From an uncultured Nocardioides sp. (GTDB lineage Bacteria; Actinomycetota; Actinomycetes; Propionibacteriales; Nocardioidaceae), in the NCBI RefSeq assembly GCF_946885725.1, contig NZ_CAMPGZ010000013.1:1-36302 (forward strand): a DNA stretch of 36,302 bases. Reading direction: 5' to 3'. Positions 28,946 to 36,302 of this stretch are shown in pieces. Under the pieces are notes generated by a model. That model had not been told where the DNA came from and did not search any database. It saw only the letters and a program-made list of their open reading frames with translations. A program made the translations under genes and the position numbers. Each line of letters starts with the position of its first letter. Within the stretch, counting starts at the first letter, position 1.

Positions 28946-30130
28946 ATGGACGCCGCTGACTTCCTCGCCGTGGACGACCTCTTCTCCCAGGAGGAGCGGG
29001 ACGTCCGCGACACCGTGCGCGCCTTCGCGCAGGCGGAGCTCGCGCCGTACATCTCCGAGTGGTACGACGCGGGCGACCTGCCCGGCGAGGAGCTGGCGAA
29101 GAAGTTCGGGTCGCTCGGCCTGCTCGGGATGCACCTGGAGGGCCACGGCTGCGCGGGCACGAGCGCGACGGCGTACGGCATCGCCTGCCGCGAGCTCGAG
29201 GCGGTCGACACCGGGCTGCGCAGCTTCGTCTCCGTGCAGGGGTCGCTGGCGATGTACGCCATCCACCGCTGGGGGAGCGAGGCGCACAAGGAGGAGTGGC
29301 TGCCGCGGATGGCGGCGGGCGAGGCGATCGGCTGCTTCGGGCTGACCGAGCCCGACGCCGGCTCCGATCCGGGATCGATGCGCACCCGCGCGCGCCGCGA
29401 CGGCGACGACTGGGTGCTCGACGGCAGCAAGATGTGGATCACCAACGGGTCGCTGGCCCACGTCGCGGTGGTCTGGGCGCAGACCGACGACGGCCCTTCG
29501 ACAGGCTCAGGACAGCGGATCCGCGGCTTCGTGGTGCCGACGGACACGCCGGGCTTCTCGGCGACCAAGATCCGCCGCAAGCTCTCGATGCGCGCGTCGG
29601 TCACCGCCGAGCTGGCGCTGGACTCGGTGCGGCTGCCGGGGGACGCGGTGTTCCCCGAGGTGATCGGGCTCAAGGGACCGCTGTCGGTGCTCAACGAGGC
29701 GCGGTTCGGCATCATCTGGGGCGCGGTCGGCGCCGCGCGGTCGTGCTACCTGGAGGCGCTGGACTACACCAAGGGGCGCAGCCAGTTCGGCCGCCCGATC
29801 GCGGGCTACCAGCTCTCGCAGCGCAAGCTCGCCGACATGGTCGTGGCGGTGAACCAGGCGTCGATGACCGCGCTGCACCTCGGCCGGCTCAAGGACGCCG
29901 GGCGGCTGGAGCCGGCGCAGGTGAGCTTCGGCAAGTACGCCAACGTGCGTGCCGCGATCGACGTCGCCCGCAGCGCGCGCACCATGCTCGGTGGCGCCGG
30001 CATCACCCTGGACCACTCGGTGATGCGGCACATGAACAACCTCGAGACCGTGCTGACCTACGAGGGCACCGAGGAGATGCACCTGCTCACGATCGGCGCC
30101 GCGGTCACCGGGCTTCCGGCGTTCCGCTGA
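28946..30130 (+). CDS. Acyl-CoA dehydrogenase, glutaryl-CoA dehydrogenase-like
   Basis: A 394-residue flavoprotein. Acyl-CoA dehydrogenase signatures are GCFGLTEPDAGSDP, WITNGSLA and LTYEGTEEMH with the catalytic Glu373. The pair Arg92-Ser93 in GLRSFVSVQGSL matches the carboxylate-binding Arg-Ser of glutaryl-CoA dehydrogenase, so oxidative decarboxylation of glutaryl-CoA (lysine/tryptophan breakdown) is likely. The CAGGAT box is 7 nt before the ATG at 28946; an ATG three codons earlier is possible. Oddity: eight residues rich in Ser, Gly and Thr (PSTGSGQ) are inserted between the DDG and IRGF segments, using codons rare here and coding a dispersed DNA repeat. Confidence 0.9.
   Translation: MDAADFLAVDDLFSQEERDVRDTVRAFAQAELAPYISEWYDAGDLPGEELAKKFGSLGLLGMHLEGHGCAGTSATAYGIACRELEAVDTGLRSFVSVQGSLAMYAIHRWGSEAHKEEWLPRMAAGEAIGCFGLTEPDAGSDPGSMRTRARRDGDDWVLDGSKMWITNGSLAHVAVVWAQTDDGPSTGSGQRIRGFVVPTDTPGFSATKIRRKLSMRASVTAELALDSVRLPGDAVFPEVIGLKGPLSVLNEARFGIIWGAVGAARSCYLEALDYTKGRSQFGRPIAGYQLSQRKLADMVVAVNQASMTALHLGRLKDAGRLEPAQVSFGKYANVRAAIDVARSARTMLGGAGITLDHSVMRHMNNLETVLTYEGTEEMHLLTIGAAVTGLPAFR
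29493..29514 (+). repeat. Dispersed short repeat inside a coding region
   Basis: GCCCTTCGACAGGCTCAGGA plus CA, in frame in the acyl-CoA dehydrogenase gene, encoding PSTGSGQ. The codons CCT, TCG, ACA, TCA and GGA contrast with the G/C-ending codons around it. The same core occurs at 28884–28908 and 26956–26979. Confidence 0.7.
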
Positions 30131-30135
30131 GCCCG

Positions 30136-30199
30136 GACAACGATTCGTCTGTGATTTACGGGGTGATTCACGCGAGAGGTTCGCAGACGAATCGTTGTC
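30136..30199 (+). repeat. Dispersed palindromic element, family 1, copy 3
   Basis: 19-bp inverted repeat with one G·T-compatible mismatch: arms 30136–30154 and 30181–30199 around a 26-nt loop with the core TTACGGGGTGA (30156–30166). It lies between convergent genes, 5 bp after the acyl-CoA dehydrogenase stop, and overlaps the stop codon of the minus-strand GNAT gene. Confidence 0.85.
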
Positions 30200-30707
30200 A
30201 GCCGCCGAGCACCATCCGCTCGACCAGCTCGTCGGAGCCCTCGCGGAGCGGACGGGTCTCGCCGGTGGGCACGTAGCCGCGGCGTTCGTAGAGCGCGCGT
30301 GCCGCGAGGTTGGCGGTGTTGACGTCGAGGTGCAGCCGGTACCCGCCGTCGGAGGCCCAGCCGGCCAGCGCGTCCAGCACCGCGGCGCCGACGCCCTGGC
30401 CGCGGTGCTCCGGAGCGGTCCACATCGCGACCACGTGCACGAACCCGGGCAGGTCGCCGAACCCGGCGCCCATGCCGACCGGTACGTCGTCGCGGCAGGC
30501 GAGCACGGCCACGCTCGTGGGCTCCCTGGCGCTGAGCCGGTCCCGCCAGGTGGTCTCGTCGAACGCCGCTTCGCGCTCGTACGTCGAGCCGAATGCGCTC
30601 GGCGAGTCCTGCAGCGCGCGCAGCCGCAGGTCGCGCCAGGCCTCCCAGTCGTCCGGCCCGGCGAACCGGACCGTCACGTCCGTCCTCGTCTGCATCTGGT
30701 CGTTCAT
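30198..30707 (-). CDS. GNAT-family N-acetyltransferase
   Basis: A 169-residue GNAT enzyme. Parts visible: VRFAGPDDWEAWRDLRLRAL, then AFGSTYEREAAF, the central beta strand VHVVAMWTAPEHRGQGVGAAVLDAL with the acetyl-CoA loop RGQGVG, and the last strand NLAARALYERRGYVPTG. Acceptor unknown. Its ATG overlaps the stop of the upstream GNAT gene (TGATG), so the pair is coupled. A family 1 element overlaps its stop. Confidence 0.88.
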   Translation of the reverse strand: MNDQMQTRTDVTVRFAGPDDWEAWRDLRLRALQDSPSAFGSTYEREAAFDETTWRDRLSAREPTSVAVLACRDDVPVGMGAGFGDLPGFVHVVAMWTAPEHRGQGVGAAVLDALAGWASDGGYRLHLDVNTANLAARALYERRGYVPTGETRPLREGSDELVERMVLGG

Positions 30708-31483
30708 CAGGCCTCCTCCGGCTCCGCCAGGCACGCCGTACCGACGCGGCGGAAGCCGACCCGCTCGTAGACCCGGGCGACCGCGTCGTCCCGAGCCGAC
30801 AGGAACACCGTGTCGACGGCCCGCGCGGCGGCGTCGTCGACGAGCACCCGGGTGAGGGCCTCGCCGACGCCTCGCCCGCGGGCGCGGGGGAGCACCGCGA
30901 TGCCCGCCAGCTCCGTGGTGCTTCCGCGCGGCACGTGCGAGCCGCCGCCGACGACCGTGCCGTCCTCGTCGACCGCGACTGCCGTGGCGACCAGGCCGGC
31001 GTCGATCCGCCGTCGCCAGCGCGCGACCGTCGACTCGGACCGGACCGCGACGGTGTCGGTGCCCGCGAAGCCGGCGCTGACCGCGGCCAGCGCCGCCGGG
31101 AGCAGGTCGCTGTCCGCGCCGAGGACGCTGACGTCCGCCGCCACCGGCCGCGACGGCGGCAGCGACTCGGCCAGCACGAGCAGCGGGCACTCCTGCACGG
31201 CGAGTCCCGCCTCGCGGGCGACCGGCAGGAGGTTCGGCGTCGTCTCGTGCACCCACTCGAACGCCTCCGGTGCGCCGACCTCGCGCTGGCGCTCCCGCAC
31301 CCGCCGTACCTCGTCGGCGGTGAGCTCCTCTGAGGCGAGAAGGCCGAGGCGCGGGCGGGCGTAGTAGGGGTAGCTGTCCTCGTCGGCGCGGAGGAAGAGC
31401 GTGAACGGGCCGACCTGCTCCGTCGTGGCCGATGCACGGGGTGCCATGTCGTAGTAGCTCTCGAGCGTGGTCAGGATCGTCAC
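30707..31483 (-). CDS. GNAT-family N-acetyltransferase with an N-terminal extension
   Basis: A 258-residue protein. The C-terminal 140 residues are a GNAT domain (LAGIAVLPRARGRGVGEALTRVL loop, final VYERVGFRRVGTACLAE strand). The N-terminal half (FTLFLRADEDSYPYYARPRLG) resembles the extra domain seen in two-domain GNATs with a degraded acetyl-CoA site. It starts at the GTG at 31483, which has CAGGAT 6 nt upstream; the next ATG, 12 codons in, lacks any signal. First gene of a two-GNAT unit, divergent from the alpha/beta hydrolase. Confidence 0.82.
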   Translation of the reverse strand: MTILTTLESYYDMAPRASATTEQVGPFTLFLRADEDSYPYYARPRLGLLASEELTADEVRRVRERQREVGAPEAFEWVHETTPNLLPVAREAGLAVQECPLLVLAESLPPSRPVAADVSVLGADSDLLPAALAAVSAGFAGTDTVAVRSESTVARWRRRIDAGLVATAVAVDEDGTVVGGGSHVPRGSTTELAGIAVLPRARGRGVGEALTRVLVDDAAARAVDTVFLSARDDAVARVYERVGFRRVGTACLAEPEEA

Positions 31484-31581
31484 CCGGTGATCCTGCCATC
31501 AGCCCGGGCCCGCTCCGTACCGGTTTTCCCACCCGGGCGACGCGCCTCGGCCGTTCACCGGATGGAGAGGTGACCGGCGGG

Positions 31582-31587
31582 TAACAT
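31582..31587 (+). promoter_or_regulatory. -10 box of the alpha/beta hydrolase gene
   Basis: TAACAT, 6 nt before the ATG at 31594, with no Shine-Dalgarno; leaderless-type start. Confidence 0.5.
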
Positions 31588-31593
31588 CGGTTC

Positions 31594-32460
31594 ATGGTGA
31601 CCCTGGTGTCCGAGCGCATCGGCCAGCTCTTCGTCGGCCACGACCGGCTGGAGTACACCGAGTACGGCTCCGGTGACCGCTGGGTGGTGCTGATCCACGG
31701 CCAGCTGATGCCGCGGCGGATGCACGAGCCGCTCGCCCGGGCGATCGCCGGCGAGGGTTTCCACGTCGTCACCGTCGACCTCCTCGGCCACGGCCGGTCC
31801 GACCGGCCGGAGGACCCGAAGGAGTACTCCCTGTTCGCCTTCGGCGAGCAGGTGGTCGCGCTGCTGGACCACCTCGGCGCGGAGCAGGCGGTCATCGGGG
31901 GTACGTCGCTGGGGGCGAACGTGTCGCTGGAGGTGGCCGACGTCGCGCCCGAGCGGGTGCGCGGGCTGCTGCTGGAGATGCCGGTGCTCGACAACGCGCT
32001 CGAGGCGGGGCTGATGGCGTTCGGGTCGTTGATGTTCGCCGCGCGCTTCGTGCCGGCGAGCGTGTCCGCGGTCCGCCGGCTGAGCCGCGCGGTGCCGCGA
32101 GGGCTGGTGCCGTTCTGGACCGGCATCGTGCTCGACACGCTCGACCAACGGCCGGCGGCGATGGCGGCGACGATCCACGGGCTGTTCTTCGGCCGGATCG
32201 CGCCGCCGAGCTCGCGGCGTCGCCGGATCGAGGTGCCGGCGCTGGTCGTCGGGCATCCCCGGGACCCGATCCACCCCGCGGCGGACGCGGCGATGCTCGC
32301 CGAGGAGATGCCGAACGCCCGGTTCGTCGCGGCCCGGGGGATCCTCGAGTGGCGGCTGTGGCCCGAGCGCCTGGACGGCGAGGCGATCGCGTTCGTCGAG
32401 CAGTGCTGGGCGGCGCCGGTGCGCAGGGCGCGCTCCCGGCGGGCGGGTGCTCGCGTCTAG
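31594..32460 (+). CDS. Alpha/beta-fold hydrolase lacking the usual catalytic histidine
   Basis: A 288-residue alpha/beta hydrolase. Visible parts: the oxyanion strand WVVLIHGQ, VDLLGHGRSDRP, the nucleophile elbow GGTSLG with Ser105, and the acid-loop strand ALVVGHPRDPIHP with an Asp in the acid position. The segment where the catalytic His normally follows reads ARGILEWRLWPERL, with no His. It may be a variant family using another His (the IHP histidine is near), or inactive. The C-terminus is Arg-rich. Its TAG stop and the stop of the convergent regulator share the four bases CTAG (32457–32460). Confidence 0.85.
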   Translation: MVTLVSERIGQLFVGHDRLEYTEYGSGDRWVVLIHGQLMPRRMHEPLARAIAGEGFHVVTVDLLGHGRSDRPEDPKEYSLFAFGEQVVALLDHLGAEQAVIGGTSLGANVSLEVADVAPERVRGLLLEMPVLDNALEAGLMAFGSLMFAARFVPASVSAVRRLSRAVPRGLVPFWTGIVLDTLDQRPAAMAATIHGLFFGRIAPPSSRRRRIEVPALVVGHPRDPIHPAADAAMLAEEMPNARFVAARGILEWRLWPERLDGEAIAFVEQCWAAPVRRARSRRAGARV

Positions 32461-34355
32461 CGCGAGATGCGGTGCAGTCGGAGCGCGACCTGCAGCTCGA
32501 GCTGACGCTCCGGGTCCTGCCAGTCCTCGCCGATGAGCTTGCCGACCCGGTCGAGGCGTTGGGCGACCGTGTTGACGTGGACGTGCAGCGCCTCGCGGGT
32601 GCGGGCCAGGTTGCCGCCGGCGTCGAAGTACGCCTGCAGGGTGCCGACGAGGTCGGTGCCGCGGCGCTCGTCGTAGTCGAGCAGCGGGCCGAGCGCGCTG
32701 GTCACGAAGCCCGGCACGTCCGGCTGGTCGCCGAGCACGAGGCCGACGAAGCCGAGCTCGGCCAGCGAGGCGCCCTGGCCGGCGCGACCGAGCGACCGGA
32801 GCGCCGTCACGCAGCGCACCGCCTCGTCGTGGGCGGCGGACAGCTCGGGAACCGAGTCGACCGGACCGGCGCCGCCGACGGTGACCGGGTGGGCGAGCGT
32901 CGAGCCGAGCTCGTCGGCGAGCTGGCGAGCGACGGCGTCGGGGCCCGAGCCGTCGTCGGCCGGGGGCAGCACCAGGGCGAGCCGGCCCTCGAACGCTCCG
33001 GCCAGCCCGTTGCGCACCGCCGCGACGTGCTCGACCGCGCTGGCGCCGCGACGCCGGTCCGCGCCGTCCAGCGATACGACGTACACCGAGAGGGGCTTGG
33101 ACAAATCGGTACCGAGGCGGCGGGCACGCTCGACGAGGGTGTCGGGGTCCTGGCCGCCGGGGCGTCCGGCGCGGAGCAGGTCGTCGACGAGCTCGCCGCG
33201 GACGCGGTTCTCCGCCTCGATGCCACTGCGCAGGCTGAGCATCAGCAGCGCGGTGACGAGCGCGGCCCGCTCGATGATCCGTTGGTCGGCGTCGTCGAGT
33301 GGCTCGTCCCGCTGGAGGACCAGCGAGCCGAAGTGCTCCTGGTCGACCGTCACCGCGACGACCGACCAGAAGGTGCCGTCGCCCGGGACCGCGACGACGC
33401 GGCCGGACGACAGTGATGCGGCGACCGCCTTCTCGAGCGCGTCGTCGTCGGGACGCTCGGGGTCACCGACGCTCTCGAGCAGCCGGCCCTCCTCGTCGAG
33501 GACGAGCAGCCGCCCGCTGAGCACGTCGACGAGGGCGACGCCGATCTGCGCGACGCCGCCGCCGTGCAGCACGGCGTTGGCCATCCGGTCGTGGGCGTCG
33601 GCCGCGCGCTCGACGCTGCGGGTGCGCTCCTGGAGCAGGAGGTGCACCGAGCGCAGCTCCTCGAGCGCGACCCGGGTCTCGTCGAGCAGTCGGGCCTTGT
33701 CGATCGCGGCCGCGGCGTGGGCGGCCAGCGACTGCAGCAGCGCCACCTCGGACCGCGAGAACGGTCGCTCGTTGCGGTTGGCGGCGTACAGGACACCGAT
33801 GACGGTGCTGCCGAGCTGGAGGGGGACGCCGAGGATCGCGACGAGGCCCTCCTCGGCGACGGCGCCGTCGATCGGGCCGGTGTGGTTGAAGCGAGGATCG
33901 TCGAAGTACGACGCGGTGGAGTACGGCATCGCGCTCTCCGCCACCAAGCCGCCGAGCCCCTCGCCCATGCCGAGCCGGACCTGCTTGAACTTCGCCGACG
34001 TACACCCGTCGGTGACGCGCATGTAGGTGTCGCCGCGGTCGGCGTCGTTCATGGAGAGGTACGCGACGTCGGTGCGGAGCAGCTGGCGCGCGCGGTGCAC
34101 GATCGCCTCGAGCACCGAGTCGAGGTCGGAGAGCCGGGCGAGGTCGTAGGCGGTGTCGTAGAGCGCGGTCAGCTCGTCCTCGCGGCGGGCCTTGGTCAGT
34201 AGGCTCTCGCGCACCTGCAGGGCGAGGCGCTTGCCCTCCTCGAGCTGGGCGATCACCTCGGACGGCTGGCCGTCGGCGCGGGCGGTGAGGACCGGTGCCT
34301 CGTACTCCACCGCCGGCGCGTCGCGCGCGAGCAGCTCGAGGTAGGCGGTCCACAT
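32457..34355 (-). CDS. GAF-domain/PucR-type transcriptional regulator
   Basis: A 632-residue regulator. After a helical start (about 40–65, IAQLEEGKRLALQVRESL) comes a GAF domain (about 70–210, LYDTAYDLARLSDLDSVLEAI, MGEGLGGLVAESAMPY, ILGVPLQLGSTVIGVLYAANR). A second helical and sensor-like region follows, ending in the PucR C-terminal HTH (about 560–630, VGTLQAYFDAGGNLARTREAL, HVNTVAQRLDRVGKL). PucR/CdaR-type proteins are usually activators of catabolic genes and bind a metabolite. It is 32 bp downstream of the hydroxybutyrate dehydrogenase gene on the same strand, so control of ketone-body or PHB use is plausible. CACAAT lies 7 nt before the ATG at 34355. Confidence 0.87.
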   Translation of the reverse strand: MWTAYLELLARDAPAVEYEAPVLTARADGQPSEVIAQLEEGKRLALQVRESLLTKARREDELTALYDTAYDLARLSDLDSVLEAIVHRARQLLRTDVAYLSMNDADRGDTYMRVTDGCTSAKFKQVRLGMGEGLGGLVAESAMPYSTASYFDDPRFNHTGPIDGAVAEEGLVAILGVPLQLGSTVIGVLYAANRNERPFSRSEVALLQSLAAHAAAAIDKARLLDETRVALEELRSVHLLLQERTRSVERAADAHDRMANAVLHGGGVAQIGVALVDVLSGRLLVLDEEGRLLESVGDPERPDDDALEKAVAASLSSGRVVAVPGDGTFWSVVAVTVDQEHFGSLVLQRDEPLDDADQRIIERAALVTALLMLSLRSGIEAENRVRGELVDDLLRAGRPGGQDPDTLVERARRLGTDLSKPLSVYVVSLDGADRRRGASAVEHVAAVRNGLAGAFEGRLALVLPPADDGSGPDAVARQLADELGSTLAHPVTVGGAGPVDSVPELSAAHDEAVRCVTALRSLGRAGQGASLAELGFVGLVLGDQPDVPGFVTSALGPLLDYDERRGTDLVGTLQAYFDAGGNLARTREALHVHVNTVAQRLDRVGKLIGEDWQDPERQLELQVALRLHRISR

Positions 34356-34387
34356 GGCGCCGATTGTGCCGCGGCGCGACCGGACGC

Positions 34388-35167
34388 TCAGTGCGCGGTC
34401 CACCCGCCGTCCATCACCATCGAGGCGCCGGTCACCGCGGAGGCGGCGGGGGAGCAGAGGTACGCCGCCATCTCGGCGACCTCCTCGGGCTCGAGGAGCC
34501 GCTTGAGCGCGGCCCGCTCGAGGATCACGTCGGCGAGCACCTCGTCCTCGGAGATGCCGCGCACCTTGGCCTGGTCGGCGATCTGCCCCTCGACCAGCGG
34601 GGTGCGCACGTAGCCGGGGTTGACACAGTTGGCGGTGACCCCGTGCTCGGCGCCCTCCAGTGCGGTCACCTTGGTCAGCCCCTGCAGGCCGTGCTTGGCG
34701 GCGACGTACGCGGCCTTGTACGGGGACGCGACGAGCCCGTGGACCGAGGAGATGTTGACGATGCGGCCCCAGCCGCGGTCGTACATGTGCGGCAGCGCGT
34801 GCGAGGTGAGCCAGAAGGGCGCCTCGAGCATCACGCGCAGGATCGCGCCGAACGTCTCGCGAGGGAACTCCTCCAGCGGCGCGACCTGCTGGAACCCGGC
34901 GTTGTTGACGACGATGTCCAGGTCGGCCGGGAGGGTGTCGAGGAAGTCGGGAGTGGACAGGTCCGCCACGACCGGCTCGCCGCCGGCGTCCTCGGCGGTC
35001 TGCTTGGCGCCGTCGGCGTCGAGGTCGACGGCCAGCACGTGCGCTCCGGCCTCGGCCAGTCGCAGCGCCACCGCTCGCCCGATCCCGCTCGCGGCTCCGG
35101 TCACCACTGCGCGCCGGCCGGACAGGTCGAGGACGAGGTCGCGTGGCGGCGCGGGTGCGGCGGTCAT
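34388..35167 (-). CDS. bdhA: 3-hydroxybutyrate dehydrogenase
   Basis: A 259-residue short-chain dehydrogenase that interconverts D-3-hydroxybutyrate and acetoacetate with NAD(H). TGAASGIG is at 23–30, NNAG at 88–91, and the catalytic Ser141, Tyr154 and Lys158. Four residues known to hold the hydroxybutyrate carboxylate in the Pseudomonas fragi enzyme (Gln94, His144, Lys152, Gln196) have matches one position earlier: Gln93, His143 (SSVHG), Lys151 (SPYKAAY) and Gln195 (LVEGQ). This separates it from general SDRs. TACTTT lies 6 nt before the ATG at 35167. The PucR-type regulator gene follows. Confidence 0.92.
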   Translation of the reverse strand: MTAAPAPPRDLVLDLSGRRAVVTGAASGIGRAVALRLAEAGAHVLAVDLDADGAKQTAEDAGGEPVVADLSTPDFLDTLPADLDIVVNNAGFQQVAPLEEFPRETFGAILRVMLEAPFWLTSHALPHMYDRGWGRIVNISSVHGLVASPYKAAYVAAKHGLQGLTKVTALEGAEHGVTANCVNPGYVRTPLVEGQIADQAKVRGISEDEVLADVILERAALKRLLEPEEVAEMAAYLCSPAASAVTGASMVMDGGWTAH

Positions 35168-35173
35168 GCGGTG

Positions 35174-35179
35174 AAAGTA
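35174..35179 (-). promoter_or_regulatory. -10 box of bdhA
   Basis: TACTTT on the minus strand, 6 nt before the ATG at 35167; leaderless-type start without a Shine-Dalgarno. Confidence 0.5.
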
Positions 35180-35259
35180 CCCACGGCGCCCGCCACCACC
35201 CACGGCTCGATCCACCACACTCCGGCCGGTTTCGGTGGGTGGGGGCCACATGCCCCACT

Positions 35260-35332
35260 CATGTAAAGCGGAGTTATTGCGACCTGCGCGCCGCCCGGCG
35301 CCCTCGGGGTCGCGATAACTCCGCTTTACATG
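35260..35332. repeat. Dispersed palindromic element, family 3
   Basis: 25-bp inverted repeat with a single mismatch (wobble-compatible): arms 35260–35284 and 35308–35332, starting CATGTAAAGCGGAGTTAT and ending in its complement, around a 23-nt GC-rich loop. Its geometry (long arms, 23–26 nt loop, total about 70 bp) matches family 1, but the sequence is unrelated. It is in the 221-bp divergent region between bdhA and recO, so it cannot be the terminator of either. The arms are far more A/T-rich than their surroundings. Confidence 0.85.
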
Positions 35333-35388
35333 AAGCCCGCCCGCGAGCCCGCCACCCCTCCGCTGGGGCGGCGGGGGAGAATGCCGGG

Positions 35389-36117
35389 GTGGGGCTCTAC
35401 CGGGACGAGGCGGTCGTGCTGCGCACCCAGAAGCTGGGTGAGGCGGACCGGATCGTCACGCTGCTCTCCCGCGAGCACGGGCGGGTCCGCGCGGTGGCCA
35501 AGGGGGTACGGCGTACGACCTCACGGTTCGGGTCGCGGCTCGAGCCGTTCACGCACGTCGACCTCCAGCTCGCCGAGGGGCGCTCGCTCGACGTGATCAC
35601 GCAGGCCGAGACGCTGCACCCGTTCGGGGCGCGGGTCGGGGCCGACTACGAGCGCTACACCGCCGGCACGGTCATGCTCGAGACCGCCGAGCGGCTCGTG
35701 GTCGAGGAGAAGGAGCCGTCGCTGCAGCAGTTCCTGCTGCTCGTCGGCGCGCTGCGCGCCATGTGCGAGCAGGACCGCCCGCCGGGGCAGGTGCTCGACT
35801 CGTTCCTGCTGCGCTCGCTGGCCGTCGCGGGGTGGGCCCCGTCGTTCGACGGCTGCGCGCGCTGCGGGCTGGAGGGGCCGCACCGGGCGTTCAACCCGGC
35901 CCAGGGCGGCATGCTCTGCGCGACCTGCCGCGTGCCCGGCTCGGCGAGCCCGGCGTTCGAGACGGTCCGGTTGCTCGGCGCGCTGCTCGCCGGCGACTGG
36001 GACGTCGTCGAGGCCAGCGAGCCCCGGCACCGCCGCGAGGCGACCGGCCTGGTGGCGGCGTACCTCTCCTGGCACCTCGAGCGCGGGCTCAAGTCCCTCG
36101 CCCACGTCGAGCGCTGA
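35389..36117 (+). CDS. recO: DNA repair protein RecO
   Basis: A 242-residue RecO, which anneals single strands and loads RecA with RecR in the RecF pathway. The N-terminal OB fold (about 1–80) begins [21 protein letters not shown] and contains [18 protein letters not shown] helical domain follows, with a zinc ribbon Cys156-x2-Cys159 and Cys177-x2-Cys180. It starts at the GTG at 35389 with GAGAAT 6 nt upstream, the same hexamer and distance as era. In actinobacteria recO is often followed closely by uppS; here 185 bp of non-coding, structured sequence comes next. Confidence 0.95.
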   Translation: MGLYRDEAVVLRTQKLGEADRIVTLLSREHGRVRAVAKGVRRTTSRFGSRLEPFTHVDLQLAEGRSLDVITQAETLHPFGARVGADYERYTAGTVMLETAERLVVEEKEPSLQQFLLLVGALRAMCEQDRPPGQVLDSFLLRSLAVAGWAPSFDGCARCGLEGPHRAFNPAQGGMLCATCRVPGSASPAFETVRLLGALLAGDWDVVEASEPRHRREATGLVAAYLSWHLERGLKSLAHVER

Positions 36118-36140
36118 GCGTCACTGGTGGACCGTTGGTA

Positions 36141-36301
36141 GCGGACAGGCGTAAGCCTTGTCTGCACCCCGGTGCCGTTGGGTCACTGCCGGGCTGAGCG
36201 AGTCCCGCTGTGGTGAGGACCTGGCTGACAGTTGCAGGGCCTGGCGGCCCGGGACGTGCAGACCGGCCATAGGGCTATGCACCACGAGTGCCGCAGTGAC
36301 C
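36141..36301 (+). ncRNA. Strongly structured non-coding sequence (RNA gene, leader, or insertion-element end)
   Basis: No reading frame with coding character is present after the recO stop. The sequence folds into nested pairs. A hairpin at 36141–36165 closes on a GTAA (GNRA) loop. The outer stem is GGTCACTGC (36181–36189) with GCAGTGACC (36293–36301). Inside it, GTGGTG (36210–36215) pairs with CACCAC (36280–36285), then CCTGGC (36220–36225) with GCC-AT-AGG (36266–36273). The innermost hairpin is GGGCC-TGGC-GGCCC (36237–36250). An alternative partner for the 3' arm, GTCACTG, exists at 36120–36126. It does not match RNase P, tmRNA, SRP RNA or the common riboswitches that I know. Candidates are a leader of the next gene, an independent RNA, or the bridge-RNA region at the left end of an IS110-type element. 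Confidence 0.45.
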
Positions 36302-36302
36302 A

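Noticed and set aside
36118..36302. tRNA, RNase P, tmRNA or cobalamin riboswitch
   Set aside because: No tRNA arms or TTC-type loop, no RNase P or tmRNA core sequences, and the B12-box is absent.

Overview
The window is very high-GC DNA with actinobacterial gene content. The order phoH–ybeY–CNNM transporter–cytidine-deaminase-like–(insert)–era…leuA…recO, a gatCAB operon, a SigE-type ECF sigma factor, a tuberculostearate gene pair (tmsA/tmsB) and many leaderless-type starts point to a Nocardioides-like member of the Propionibacteriales. That placement comes from gene content and order only; no 16S or other marker is present.

Layout. 1–288: no gene, but two LacI/CebR-like operators 100 bp apart around a leftward promoter. 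289–5525: NAD-dependent DNA ligase (ligA), convergent with an MHS-type MFS transporter; a WYL regulator divergent from a DinB-fold enzyme, with a palindrome between them. 5538–9053: a 49-codon unknown gene, then gatC–gatA–gatB, each start overlapping the previous stop or leaderless. 9072–12448: a SigE-family sigma factor coupled to a membrane GerMN/Gmad2 protein; divergently, a HIT protein coupled to a lipoprotein with all six copper ligands of the PHM/DBM monooxygenase fold. 12585–15812: the conserved phoH–ybeY–CNNM–CDA-like block. 15889–18581: tmsA–tmsB (10-methyl fatty acids), inserted between that block and era (18771). 19796–25932: small accessory genes: DUF1905, a methyltransferase with a divergent HxlR regulator, two VOC proteins, a YdeI protein, an epimerase, a septum-formation-type lipoprotein, a flavodoxin-like protein. 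25932–30707: a tandem GNAT protein, leuA with a candidate leader peptide and attenuator, an acyl-CoA dehydrogenase close to glutaryl-CoA dehydrogenase, and GNAT genes. 31594–36117: an alpha/beta hydrolase, a GAF/PucR regulator, 3-hydroxybutyrate dehydrogenase, recO. 36118–36302: non-coding and strongly structured; either an RNA gene, a leader, or the left end of an insertion element.

Two features run through the window. First, 18 genes that begin transcription units carry a hexamer NANNNT exactly 6–7 nt before the start codon, the pattern of a -10 box for leaderless mRNA. It fixes the start codon in many cases. Second, several families of palindromic intergenic elements of about 63–73 bp are dispersed here: three copies of one, two of another, one of a third. 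A further short repeat (core TCGACAGGCTC) occurs three times, once in frame inside the acyl-CoA dehydrogenase and once inside the putative leuA leader.

The most interesting leads are the leuA leader, the structured RNA at the right edge, the dispersed palindromes and the PHM-like lipoprotein. All functional statements are from reading the sequence; no database search or folding program was run.
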